Positions 1-8,500 of a DNA stretch of 64,000 bases are shown here, one piece after another. The translations under genes were made by a program, and so were the position numbers. The stretch is from Desulforapulum autotrophicum. Its GTDB lineage: Bacteria; Desulfobacterota; Desulfobacteria; Desulfobacterales; Desulfolunaceae. The notes under the pieces were generated by a model that was not told the DNA's origin, searched no databases, and saw only the letters and a list, made by a program, of their open reading frames with translations. How positions within the stretch are numbered: position 1 is the stretch's first letter; each line of letters opens with the position of its first letter. The DNA lies in the NCBI GenBank assembly GCA_020723285.1, contig DYJE01000023.1, forward strand, positions 1 to 64,000, written 5' to 3'.

Positions 1-47
1 TTTAACACGCTGTTAATATTGCTTTATTAAAATTTGACTGTTCAACT

Positions 48-1403
48 TCAGTCAAAGATGGCGGTCAAAAGCTCCCGCTTCAGTTCAAAAGACGTGTTTT
101 CAAACTCGTGCCGCTCAAATGAAATCAGTTTCCAGTCCGGCGGGTTCTCGGCGGAATCAATAAGCTTCATCTTTTCCCGCTTGAGCTCGTCAAGCTGGGC
201 CTTGATCGTGTCCAGGGTTTCCTTGGCGTCTCCCAGTTCAAGAACCCCGTCCGCAATGGCAGAAACAAGCCGGGCCTTTTTGCTTTTCAATTCCGCTTCG
301 GCCTTTTCAACCGCCTGAATCGACCCGGACAGATCCGTGCCCGCCTGCTCCGCTTCCCAGTATTCCTTCAGGTGCCAGATGTCGGAAAGCACATGGAACA
401 TGTTGGTGGTCACCTTGTCCTCAAAAATTTTCTGGGCAATCAGCCGGGACTTTTCGCACCGGCCCTTTCTGTTTTTGACCTGACAGCCGTAATAGTTCAG
501 CCGGGATCCGTCCAGCCTTGTTTTCGAATTGTTCCAGGTCTTGATGGTCCGGCCGCAGTATCCGCATTTCAAAATACCAAGCCCCGAGAGAAGGGCATGG
601 GTGGGAACTCCCATGGGGGTGTTCTTCCGGGTCCTTCGTCCGGCCCGGATCCGCTCCGCCTGCTCCGGGGTCATCACCGGTTCCCAGTCGCATGTCACCC
701 GTTCCTGAGAAACCGGGTCCAGCCGCAATCCCTGGTAAAAAAGCAGCCTCTCGTCACTGATCATTCTCCGGATCGTGATTTCAGCTTTCCCAAGCTTCTC
801 GGCAATGGCCTTGGCGGACATCCGTTCCGCCATGTCCCAGATCTCCCGCATCCTTGCAAGCTGCAAACTGTCCACCACCGGCTTCCGCTCGGCCCGGTCG
901 TAAACATAGGGCGGCGGCGCCCATCCTCCCAGGAATTTGCCCTGCATGAAAGCGTGGCGCCGCCCCTCGGCCATGCGCCCCGTGATCACCTTCATTTCAA
1001 CGGAGGAAAAGCCGCCCTCCATCAGAAGCAGCATCCAGTCGGAATGCTCTGAAGGATCGAGGGCACGGGTCATCGTGGACAGCTTGACCTTATGATCCGC
1101 GCAAAGGGTAAGCCAGGAAATGTAATCCTGAAGGGTGTCATCCCGTGACAGCCTGGACAGCTCGATCACCAGAATCACATCCACCCGTTTCCGCCGGATG
1201 TCCTGTTCAAGCCGGGCCCGCTCCCTGAGATCGTCCGTTTTCCCCCGGGCCGCCGAAGCGTGGCCGTCATCATAAACTTCGGCCATCCAGCCCTTTGCCG
1301 CCGCATAGGCAGGCAGTTGTTCACGCTGGTAGGACAGCCGGAACGCTTCCTTGTTTTTATCTTCCCGGCTCTTCCTTATATATATGGCCGCTCTCGTCTC
1401 CAT
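48..1403 (-). CDS. Large serine recombinase (site-specific integrase/resolvase family)
   Basis: Catalyses site-specific DNA strand exchange through a covalent phosphoserine link. The 451-residue protein has an N-terminal resolvase domain (about 1-150) with the nucleophile Ser12 in YIRKSRED and the conserved ELSRLSRD segment near residue 81. A recombinase helix-turn region follows (about 160-270), then a zinc beta-ribbon with Cys280, Cys283, Cys307 and Cys316, then a charged predicted coiled coil (about 360-420). This is the layout of phage and conjugative-element serine integrases, although 450 residues is at the short end. A small ORF overlaps its 5' end by 47 nt, suggesting coupling. A divergent XRE gene lies upstream. 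It is probably the integrase of a largely lost element. Family is certain; whether it is still active cannot be seen. Confidence 0.93.
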   Translation of the reverse strand: METRAAIYIRKSREDKNKEAFRLSYQREQLPAYAAAKGWMAEVYDDGHASAARGKTDDLRERARLEQDIRRKRVDVILVIELSRLSRDDTLQDYISWLTLCADHKVKLSTMTRALDPSEHSDWMLLLMEGGFSSVEMKVITGRMAEGRRHAFMQGKFLGGWAPPPYVYDRAERKPVVDSLQLARMREIWDMAERMSAKAIAEKLGKAEITIRRMISDERLLFYQGLRLDPVSQERVTCDWEPVMTPEQAERIRAGRRTRKNTPMGVPTHALLSGLGILKCGYCGRTIKTWNNSKTRLDGSRLNYYGCQVKNRKGRCEKSRLIAQKIFEDKVTTNMFHVLSDIWHLKEYWEAEQAGTDLSGSIQAVEKAEAELKSKKARLVSAIADGVLELGDAKETLDTIKAQLDELKREKMKLIDSAENPPDWKLISFERHEFENTSFELKRELLTAIFD

Positions 1404-1557
1404 GATCCCTTTCGATGAGCTTGGAAAGAGGGTGTCTGCCCTCCTGAAATATCATATCCGCATGAAGCATGTCTTTGGCGATCTCAATCAGAGTTCTTTG
1501 CCGTTTTTCGCTCAGTTTCATGAAATAGAACAACATCGTCCGTCTGTACCCTGGCAT
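1357..1557 (-). CDS. Small hypothetical protein overlapping the recombinase start
   Basis: A 66-residue ORF of unknown function. The ATG at 1557 is chosen because a purine-rich GGGGGAG lies just upstream; a longer frame to 1641 exists, but it adds a low-quality Cys/Phe-rich N-terminus. The protein has an amphipathic segment (KLSEKRQRTLIEIAKDML) and no recognisable catalytic motif. Its 3' end runs 47 nt into the recombinase gene in another frame, a typical arrangement for a translationally coupled accessory protein of a mobile element. It could be a recombination directionality factor or other small regulator, but that is inference only. Confidence 0.5.
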   Translation of the reverse strand: MPGYRRTMLFYFMKLSEKRQRTLIEIAKDMLHADMIFQEGRHPLSKLIERDHGDESGHIYKEEPGR

Positions 1558-1672
1558 AGCCGCTCCCCCACTATTACATCTCCGCATGTGCGCGTACCAG
1601 CAACAAAAAAACGACGTAAATAAAGTCATGATGAAAGTCACTTCTTTCGATCAATAACAAATCTCGTCGATT

Positions 1673-1694
1673 TAGATAATATCCAAGTTATCTA
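1673..1694. promoter_or_regulatory. Candidate XRE operator (inverted repeat)
   Basis: TAGATAA (1673-1679) and TTATCTA (1688-1694) form a perfect 7-bp inverted repeat with an 8-nt spacer. It lies between the divergent small ORF/recombinase and XRE genes, in visibly AT-rich DNA. Symmetry and placement fit an autoregulatory operator for the XRE protein; this is inference. Confidence 0.45.
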
Positions 1695-1759
1695 TGTCAA
1701 TTATTGATTACATCAAAGAAATATCGAAAATGATCGTATGTGGAGTGGAATTTATCAGG

Positions 1760-2239
1760 ATGGGCGATATCGGTACTTTGATCAGGCAAAAGCGTGAAAG
1801 GAAGGGCCTCAGCCAAACGGCTTTGGCAAATAAATGTGGAATGGTTCAGTCGTCGATCAGCGCAATCGAATGCGGGGACATCGAACCGTCAGACGAAACT
1901 ATAATCTGCATTGCTGTGGCTTTAGACGCCACGGAAATCATTACCGAGGCCTGCTCATTGTGCCTCAAAAGGAATCACATTCTTAAGCAATACGGTCAGG
2001 GGCTCAGAGCAAAAAAGCACACTCAACTTTCAATCCTTGCAGAATATATCTCTGATTTGTCCATTCAGATCACCCACAAGGTTGAATATGTTGAAAGTTT
2101 GAAAACCTCCTCCGATTTGTTTATGCGGAGCTGGACGGATCTCTACGATCTGGAAAGTAGGCTTGAAGTCCTGGTATCGATCATGAAAAGGATAACGGAA
2201 ACCATTCCAAGGGAAATCATTGAAAACGATAATCGATGA
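1760..2239 (+). CDS. XRE-family transcriptional regulator
   Basis: DNA-binding regulator with a Cro/C1-type helix-turn-helix at the N-terminus (IGTLIRQKRERKGLSQTAL, then the recognition-helix region QSSISAIECGD). The C-terminal ~90 residues form a helical region without an obvious family. Start 1760 is preferred because the HTH begins immediately after it and a GGAG stands 14 nt upstream, a long spacing. An ATG at 1694 would add 22 residues but lies inside the palindrome and lacks a ribosome site. The gene diverges from the recombinase module and is more AT-rich than most of the window, which fits a phage- or element-type repressor. No peptidase domain is visible, so it is not an ImmA/LexA-like protein. 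Confidence 0.8.
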   Translation: MGDIGTLIRQKRERKGLSQTALANKCGMVQSSISAIECGDIEPSDETIICIAVALDATEIITEACSLCLKRNHILKQYGQGLRAKKHTQLSILAEYISDLSIQITHKVEYVESLKTSSDLFMRSWTDLYDLESRLEVLVSIMKRITETIPREIIENDNR

Positions 2240-2395
2240 ATAAAACATCAGGCGAAGGGCACTCGTCAGGCCATGGGTGTTTCATACAAAACAAGCTTGT
2301 TCAGGTAAAGGCTACAAAGTGTAATATGCTGATAATAAAGGATATAAATATATTTTGTGGGTTTTCTGAAAAAGCCCTTGTATTCAAAAACAAAT

Positions 2396-2441
2396 AAAAA
2401 AGCCTGTAAGTTTAAAAACTTACAGGCTTGAGTATTTTTTT
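2396..2441 (-). terminator. Bidirectional intrinsic terminator
   Basis: AAGCCTGTAAGTTT and AAACTTACAGGCTT form a stem of about 13 bp with a very small loop. There is an A-run on the left (T-run for minus-strand transcripts) and seven T on the right. On the minus strand it lies directly downstream of the tRNA fragment, so it is probably that gene's original terminator; it can also stop XRE transcription. Confidence 0.75.
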
Positions 2442-2445
2442 CTGA

Positions 2446-2476
2446 TCACTCGCTCTGCCGACTGAGCTACTGGGGA
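2446..2476 (-). pseudogene. Truncated tRNA (5' 31 nt of a tRNA-Asn-like gene)
   Basis: On the minus strand the acceptor 5' strand TCCCCAG is followed by TA, a complete D-arm (GCTCAGTCGGCAGAGC) and the 5' half of an anticodon stem (AGTGA). The sequence then diverges where the anticodon loop should begin. There is no anticodon, T-arm or 3' acceptor, and the hairpin terminator follows only 5 nt later. The 5' half resembles bacterial tRNA-Asn; that identity is from memory of typical sequences. It is a broken tRNA, plausibly a scar of integration or deletion. Confidence 0.7.
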
Positions 2477-2638
2477 TTAGAATCATCCAATGAATGACGG
2501 GAATTTATTTACAGGATATGAATTTTGATGTCAACGTTTTTTATTGGTCAAATCAAGATATAACCTTTGTTTAAAGAAAGGTTATGATATAGGTATCGCG
2601 TGATATATTTGAGATGTTTTTTTTAAAAGGGGATTAAC

Positions 2639-3178
2639 ATGGATTGGGACGATGTTCAGGAGATTCCACCCTGGGGAAAGCTGTCTGAATGGAAAGAGCT
2701 TAACGATACGTTTCAGTACCTCATGATGCGGTACAAAAATGAATTTGAAAAACTGAAAATAACGGCTTACGAAATTGAACGGAATCTTAAACATCTATTC
2801 CCTGGTCAGGATGAGCTGGCCCTAAGAACCTGTTGTCAGTGCCATGAACCCTGCTGTACGACGGCTACGGTGTGGCTGGATTTCTGTGACATGGTATTCC
2901 TTTACATCAGCGGCCAGACTGTCCCTGAACTGCAATTGATCGCGCGGCAGCCGGATACATGCCGATATCACGGCGCAACGGGATGCAGGTTGCCGAGATT
3001 ATCACGGCCGTGGGTCTGTACGCTGTATTTTTGTCCTCCTCAGAAGATGTTGATTCGTGAGCGTGGAGAAGATTACAAAAACGATGTGGATTTGACCATT
3101 CATAAAATCAAACATCTGAGGAAGAGGCTCGAAGATGAGTTTATCTCCGTTCTATCCGAACGATACCATCCGGAATGA
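2639..3178 (+). CDS. YkgJ-like cysteine-cluster protein
   Basis: A 179-residue cytoplasmic protein with a Cys-rich centre: CCQCHEPCC (about residues 62-70), a further Cys in DFCDM, then CRYH, GCRLP and VCTLYFC. This spacing resembles the YkgJ family (putative Zn- or Fe-S-binding proteins of unknown function). The N-terminal 60 residues are charged and helical. The ATG at 2639 follows a good AAGGGG ribosome site at normal spacing. No partner gene is obvious: the next ORF starts about 145 bases later and is unrelated. Metal binding is inferred from the family and the Cys pattern. Confidence 0.75.
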   Translation: MDWDDVQEIPPWGKLSEWKELNDTFQYLMMRYKNEFEKLKITAYEIERNLKHLFPGQDELALRTCCQCHEPCCTTATVWLDFCDMVFLYISGQTVPELQLIARQPDTCRYHGATGCRLPRLSRPWVCTLYFCPPQKMLIRERGEDYKNDVDLTIHKIKHLRKRLEDEFISVLSERYHPE

Positions 3179-3322
3179 TAGTCATGCCGTGAAAAACGTT
3201 ATGCGGATAAGCGCCGTTTTTTACATTTAATTTTTAAGTGTGCTGTGCTATACCCTGATCCATTATTGTTATCCCTTGTTATATCCCCCTTAAAAAGACA
3301 AGCAGGAGTGCCGAGCTGAGCT

Positions 3323-3811
3323 ATGGATAACAAACCCTACAGAAAGGCTGAACGCGTAAAAAAAGACGTCTGGAGTAAACATTCCAAAAAAAGCGGATCA
3401 GCTGATTCATCGAGGAAAGGTATCACCTTTTCCGAACTTTTGGTGATTGTTGGTGCCATCGCAATTTTTTTTGCCGGGGGTGCCGTGTTTTTCAAGGTGA
3501 CAAGTAAATCGGCCTACGACATCACCGTCAAACACGATCTCAAGAAATTCGCGGATTTTCAGGATTATTTCTTCAAACTGAACAATCGATGTGTGGGTGA
3601 CCAAGGGCAGTCCATCCGCAACGATGGCGTTCCTTCCGATCTTCCCATTGAAAATTATACGGTTTCCGAAGGGGTCTGCATCACTATTATTTCAGGCGAT
3701 CCATTAAATCCCAACGATCCGGACAACCCGTTCACGTTTCAGGCAAAGCACGATAAGTCTGACCGAGTATTCGAGTATAATTTTCAGAGCGGCAAGATGA
3801 TAGAAAGGTGA
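3323..3811 (+). CDS. Prepilin-like protein with long leader
   Basis: A 162-residue protein with a class III/type IV prepilin signal: a basic leader of 33 residues ending in RKG, then ITFSELLV followed by a hydrophobic helix. Gly33 is the -1 residue and Glu38 the +5 Glu needed for PilD-type processing and assembly. The mature part has the size of a pseudopilin (about 129 residues), with two Cys (in RCVGD and GVCIT) that could pair. The leader is longer than usual (5-10 residues), so an internal start cannot be excluded. A GGAG lies about 13 nt before the ATG. It abuts the HAMP membrane-protein gene and is probably co-transcribed with it. It is separate from the minor-pilin operon at 51-57 kb. 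Confidence 0.7.
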   Translation: MDNKPYRKAERVKKDVWSKHSKKSGSADSSRKGITFSELLVIVGAIAIFFAGGAVFFKVTSKSAYDITVKHDLKKFADFQDYFFKLNNRCVGDQGQSIRNDGVPSDLPIENYTVSEGVCITIISGDPLNPNDPDNPFTFQAKHDKSDRVFEYNFQSGKMIER

Positions 3812-3816
3812 ATGAC

Positions 3817-4428
3817 ATGGTGCACGCCGAACAGTACACAGACCATCGAAGACTGAAAAACCTTTTCATCAACAAGGGATTGCAGTTTAAGATCATCATG
3901 ACCAGCCTGGTTTACATGTTTCTCGTCATGGTGGTGACCACCCTGGCCATTCTGTATCCCGATCTTTACACCATGTTCTCGTCTCAGGACCTTGGCGCAC
4001 AGTATCAGGCGGCGCAGAGCTTCCTTGTTCTGGCCAAACGGATCGTTCCATCCACGGTGTTTCTGTTTATCGTGTTTTTCTCACATCTTCTGGTGATGAC
4101 TCATCGAATATGCGGGCCTCTTGTCAATTTTACGAATACGTTCAAAAAAATCGGTGACGGGGATCTGTCACGGAAAGTGGTGCTTCGAAAAGGGGACTAC
4201 CTGAAGGTGGAGTGCGACGCGATCAATGGAATGATCGAAGGCCTTTCACGGAAATTTCAGACGTTCGCCGAAGAGCACGACCGAATGATCAGGACTTTGG
4301 AACTTGCTTTGGGTGGAATCGTTGACGAAAAGGTCCGAATGGATATTGAGAGCTTTCTCGCCGAACTGAAAGAAAAATCCCAGGTTCCAGCCAGCCGCTC
4401 CGGCAACCCTGACGAAGCGGATGTTTGA
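3817..4428 (+). CDS. HAMP-domain membrane protein without an output domain
   Basis: About 203 residues. Two membrane helices (roughly 24-45 and 75-97) flank a short extracytoplasmic loop. A HAMP-like segment follows (NTFKKIGDGDLSRKVVLRKGD), then a predicted coiled coil (EHDRMIRTLELAL) and a polar tail. There is no kinase, cyclase, GGDEF or MCP signalling domain, so its partner must be another protein. An in-frame GTG at 3808 overlaps the previous stop, but the ATG at 3817 sits 8 nt after GAAAGG and is preferred. The tight junction with the prepilin-like gene suggests the two act together at the envelope. Function unknown. Confidence 0.7.
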   Translation: MVHAEQYTDHRRLKNLFINKGLQFKIIMTSLVYMFLVMVVTTLAILYPDLYTMFSSQDLGAQYQAAQSFLVLAKRIVPSTVFLFIVFFSHLLVMTHRICGPLVNFTNTFKKIGDGDLSRKVVLRKGDYLKVECDAINGMIEGLSRKFQTFAEEHDRMIRTLELALGGIVDEKVRMDIESFLAELKEKSQVPASRSGNPDEADV

Positions 4429-4447
4429 TTATACGGGATAAGGGCAC

Positions 4448-7400
4448 GTGGAAAAAAGCGTTTTATCGTTCAAACATCTGGAGCGCAAACTTGGCTTGTG
4501 CATGGCCAAAGATCGGACGGCGCTCAGACGGGATCTTTATCGTTTAAAAAATCAATTGATCGGACAGGAACCCGCTGAAAGCCGTTTGGTATCTTCCATC
4601 GACGCTCTGTCCCGACGTATCCAGAGTTCCGTGGACCGCAGAAATCTTCGAAAGCAACTCGTTCCTGATCTTCAGTTCAACGAAGACCTCCCCATCACTC
4701 AGAGAAAAGACGAAATCATCGAAAGCATCCGTAACAATCAGGTTCTGATTTTGTCTGGCGAAACAGGTTCAGGCAAAACAACCCAGATCCCCAAATTCTG
4801 TCTGGCTGCCGGACGCGGTATATCAGGTGCCATCGCGTGCACACAGCCCCGGCGCATTGCCGCGCTGTCCGTGTCTGCACGAATTGCCGAAGAATTGGGC
4901 CGGGAACTGGGGGATACTGTGGGATACCAGATCCGGTTCCAGGAAAAGACATCGGACAACACCCTGATCAAAGTGATGACCGACGGGGTTTTGCTGGCAG
5001 AAGTCCAGAAAGACAGGCATCTTAGCGCCTATGATACCATTATCGTGGACGAAGCCCATGAACGCAGTCTCAACATCGATTTCATTTTGGGCATTCTCAG
5101 CGGTCTACTTAAAAAAAGACATGATCTCAAAGTCATCATCACCTCCGCCACCATCGATACGCAGAAGTTTTCCAAGGCCTTTGGCGGGGCACCGGTGATC
5201 GAAGTTTCGGGCCGGACATACCCTGTGGATGTGATTTACAGACCCCCTGTCGATAAAGATGAGGAAGAACATTACGTGGATCGGGCCGTGGCCACAGTGG
5301 ACGATATCAACCGATTGGGACCTTACGGCGACATTCTCATGTTTATGCCCACGGAAGCCGACATCCGGGAATGCTGCGAGCTGCTGACCGGCCGAAGTTA
5401 CCTCAGCGCGGTGGTGATGCCTCTTTATGCGCGGATGTCCGCTGCGGATCAGAAAAAGATTTTCGATCCGGCCCACGGAAGGAAAATTGTGGTGGCCACC
5501 AATGTGGCCGAAACATCCATCACCATTCCCGGTATACGTTATGTGGTGGACACGGGTCTTGCAAGGATTCCCCGTTACACGCCAAGAACACGGACCACGT
5601 CTCTGCCGGTCACGGTCATTTCAAAGAGCAGTGCAGACCAGAGAAAAGGCCGGGCGGGCCGTGTTGAAAATGGCATCTGTTACAGACTCTACAGTGAAAA
5701 GGAGTTCGAAAACCGCCAGCTCTTTACCACGCCCCATATTTTGAGAGCCAACCTCGCCGAGGTGATTTTGCGCATGATTTCCCTTCATCTCGGGGATGTG
5801 ACGCAGTTTCCTTTTATCGACAGTCCTTCAGCCCGGAGCGTGAAAGACGGATTTGACACCCTTATCGAACTTGGTGCCATCCGGCCGGTGCAGAATAAGG
5901 CAAAGGACGGTCCGGTGAGTTACGGTCTCACAGACCAGGGGCGTATCATGGCACGGATTCCGCTGGACCCCACCCTTTCACGGATGTTGATCGAGGCATC
6001 GAAACGCGGTTGTCTGGATCAGGTCACGGTGATCATTGCGGCGCTGTCCATCCGGGACCCCAGGGAGCGACCTCTGGATAAAATTCAGCAGGCCGATCAG
6101 GCGCACAGAGTTTTCAAGGACCCCTCAAGTGATTTCATCAGTCTTTTAAATATTTGGAACACCTGGGAGGCCGCATCGGAAAAAGGGGGCAGAAAGTCGC
6201 AGGCCCTGAAAACGTTCTGCAAAAACCATTTCCTTTCGTTTTTAAGGATGAGGGAATGGATGGACATTCATCAGCAACTGAAGAGCATTCTCCTTGAGCA
6301 GGGTCTAAATAACACCCCCCTGACCGAAGCGGAGCCGGATGACAGGAAAAGTCCGTTCAAACCTCTATACCGGGCGATTCATCAGTCCATTCTGTCCGGT
6401 TATCTGTCGGGCATCGCCATGAAAAAAGAAAAAAACCTATACACGGCCGCGCGCGGCAGGGAAGCGATGATTTTTCCCGGATCGGGTTTGTTCAACCATG
6501 GCGGGGCGTGGATCATGGCGGCGGAGATGGTGGAGACATCACGGCTGTATGCCCGGACCACAGCCAATATCGACAGCGCCTGGCTGGTGGAAATGGGTGG
6601 AGCATCCTTGTCACGGACGTATTTCAGTCCACGCTGGGACAGAAAAAAAGGCGCGGTCATGGCCACGGAACAGATCCGGCTGTTCGGTCTCATTGTGGGA
6701 GAAGGCTCTGTACTCTATGGCCGCATCAAGCCCGAAGAGGCCACGGGGATTTTCATCAGAAGCGCTCTGGTGGAAGGGGATGTGGATCTTGACCGGCTCG
6801 GCCGTGAATTGTCGTTCATCCGGCATAACCTGGAATTGGCCGAAGACGTCCGGACCATCGAAGACAAGGTCCGCAGGCGTGATCTTCTGGTGGCCGAGGA
6901 TGTGATTGCTGAATTCTACAGGCAACATATCCATGACATCAGCGATATCCGGAGCTTGTCACGGTTCATCCGGGATAAGGGGGGCTGTGGTTTTCTTCTC
7001 ATGAGCCGTGAGGCGCTGCTCCGCTACGCGCCCGATGCTGAAGAGCTCCAGCGTTACCCTGAGGCCCTGGTTTTCGGTGATACGTCTTTCAGCGTCAGTT
7101 ACCGCTTCAATCCAGGAGCCGAAGACGACGGGGTGTCCATGACAGTGCCGTCGGGGGCTGTGGGCGCTGTGAGAGCGCAGGCCCTGGAATGGCTTGTGCC
7201 CGGCATGGTCCGTGAAAAAATCGAAAGCCTGATCAAGAATCTCCCTAAGGAATACCGGCGCCGTCTTGTGCCTGTTTCAGACACCGTGTCCATCATCACC
7301 GACCATCTTCCTGAACTGAAAAACGCGATGGATAAAGGCGTGAACCCCGATATTCCCCTTGAAACGGCTCTTTCACGATTCATTGCGGCCCGGTTCAATG

Positions 7401-8464
7401 TGGACATCCCAGCCTCGGTCTGGCGTCCTGTTCAGTTGCCGTCCCACCTTTCCATGCGTCTCACCATCACCGGGCCCGAAGGTTCGATCCTGGCCCAGGG
7501 AAGGGATCCCCACCTTCTGGACAGGGATTTCGGCGCAAGGGGTGACGACGGTTTCGAACGGGCAAAGGCCGGTTTTGAAAAAGAAAATGCCGGTTTTGAT
7601 CAGGTGGAACGCCTTGAGGACAGCATCGCATTAAACACCGGGGGCGTTGAAAAAGGCATCGCTTTTCCCGGGTTCAAGGTGGAGAAAGGTCAGGTGAATC
7701 TTCGTCTGTTCCGCCGGAAAGACGAGGCCGATCATCACCACATCCGGGCGGTCAGGTGGCTATTCGAAAAAGCCCTGGCCGACAGGATGAAATCCCTCGT
7801 GAAGGATCTTGCACTGAAAGGCCAGCGACGCAACTACGCCACATATTTCGGTGGAGAAAAAAAACTTGGCCAGAGCATGGTTGAACGGGTGATGACGGAA
7901 CTGTTCGCCTTGAATATCCGTGACAGAATAACATTCGAGAACCATCTTAAGAAAACCGCCCCCCTTGTACACAGTACCGGCCAGAATCTTCTTGCGCTGA
8001 CCGGTTCCGTCCTCGACGCCTATCATGAGGCCCGGTCCCTGATCCACAGCCGGGAGCTGAAAGAACAGGCCGCCGGGCTTAGGGACGGGCTGGGTATGGT
8101 GCTTAGAAACGAGCTGGAACACCTGGTCCCCGGACATTTTCTCGATCTTTACGATATGAACCGACTCGGCCATCTGGAACGTTACATCAAAGGGATACGC
8201 TTCAGGGCCCAGAGGGCGTTTGAAAACCCGGACAAGGATCGCGTCAAGGCCGGTGAAGTGAAACCGTACACCGATGTGCTTCACTCGTTTCTGGACTCCC
8301 TTGACGATACCCACAGTGACGAACGCCGGGCCAAAATCGAAGAATTTTACTGGCAGATCGAAGAATTCAAAATCTCCATTTTCGCCCAGGAACTGAAAAC
8401 CCCGGTGAAAATTTCCGCCAAACGGCTTCAGGCACTGGCGGACGAGATCCGGCGGATGAAATGA
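4448..8464 (+). CDS. hrpA: ATP-dependent RNA helicase HrpA
   Basis: A DEAH-box SF2 helicase of 1338 residues, the usual length for bacterial HrpA. It uses ATP to unwind or remodel RNA; in E. coli it is linked to mRNA processing and rescue of stalled ribosomes. Visible motifs are GETGSGKT (104-111, Walker A), TQPRR, DEAH (201-204), SAT, and QRKGRAGR (motif VI). The HA2/OB region and the long HrpA-specific C-terminal domain (DUF3418-like) follow. The start is GTG at 4448 after AAGGG. It lies about 20 nt after the HAMP gene and converges on the hybrid kinase at 8498. Confidence 0.96.
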   Translation: MEKSVLSFKHLERKLGLCMAKDRTALRRDLYRLKNQLIGQEPAESRLVSSIDALSRRIQSSVDRRNLRKQLVPDLQFNEDLPITQRKDEIIESIRNNQVLILSGETGSGKTTQIPKFCLAAGRGISGAIACTQPRRIAALSVSARIAEELGRELGDTVGYQIRFQEKTSDNTLIKVMTDGVLLAEVQKDRHLSAYDTIIVDEAHERSLNIDFILGILSGLLKKRHDLKVIITSATIDTQKFSKAFGGAPVIEVSGRTYPVDVIYRPPVDKDEEEHYVDRAVATVDDINRLGPYGDILMFMPTEADIRECCELLTGRSYLSAVVMPLYARMSAADQKKIFDPAHGRKIVVATNVAETSITIPGIRYVVDTGLARIPRYTPRTRTTSLPVTVISKSSADQRKGRAGRVENGICYRLYSEKEFENRQLFTTPHILRANLAEVILRMISLHLGDVTQFPFIDSPSARSVKDGFDTLIELGAIRPVQNKAKDGPVSYGLTDQGRIMARIPLDPTLSRMLIEASKRGCLDQVTVIIAALSIRDPRERPLDKIQQADQAHRVFKDPSSDFISLLNIWNTWEAASEKGGRKSQALKTFCKNHFLSFLRMREWMDIHQQLKSILLEQGLNNTPLTEAEPDDRKSPFKPLYRAIHQSILSGYLSGIAMKKEKNLYTAARGREAMIFPGSGLFNHGGAWIMAAEMVETSRLYARTTANIDSAWLVEMGGASLSRTYFSPRWDRKKGAVMATEQIRLFGLIVGEGSVLYGRIKPEEATGIFIRSALVEGDVDLDRLGRELSFIRHNLELAEDVRTIEDKVRRRDLLVAEDVIAEFYRQHIHDISDIRSLSRFIRDKGGCGFLLMSREALLRYAPDAEELQRYPEALVFGDTSFSVSYRFNPGAEDDGVSMTVPSGAVGAVRAQALEWLVPGMVREKIESLIKNLPKEYRRRLVPVSDTVSIITDHLPELKNAMDKGVNPDIPLETALSRFIAARFNVDIPASVWRPVQLPSHLSMRLTITGPEGSILAQGRDPHLLDRDFGARGDDGFERAKAGFEKENAGFDQVERLEDSIALNTGGVEKGIAFPGFKVEKGQVNLRLFRRKDEADHHHIRAVRWLFEKALADRMKSLVKDLALKGQRRNYATYFGGEKKLGQSMVERVMTELFALNIRDRITFENHLKKTAPLVHSTGQNLLALTGSVLDAYHEARSLIHSRELKEQAAGLRDGLGMVLRNELEHLVPGHFLDLYDMNRLGHLERYIKGIRFRAQRAFENPDKDRVKAGEVKPYTDVLHSFLDSLDDTHSDERRAKIEEFYWQIEEFKISIFAQELKTPVKISAKRLQALADEIRRMK

Positions 8465-8479
8465 AACCCGCCTGTATTT

Positions 8480-8500
8480 TGAAACAGCCCACCTGTTTCA
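8480..8500. terminator. Hairpin between convergent genes
   Basis: TGAAACAG (8480-8487) and CTGTTTCA (8493-8500) form a perfect 8-bp stem. It lies between hrpA and the convergent kinase gene and overlaps the kinase stop codon. No long T-run follows on either strand, so termination is only plausible. Confidence 0.4.

Larger units (their letters stand above)
2240..2638. other. Gene-free AT-rich stretch with terminator and tRNA fragment
   Basis: Between the XRE gene and the YkgJ-like gene I see only the hairpin terminator (2396-2441) and the truncated tRNA (2446-2476), both listed separately. The rest is AT-rich with no credible ORF. It probably marks one edge of the mobile-element remnant. Confidence 0.6.
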
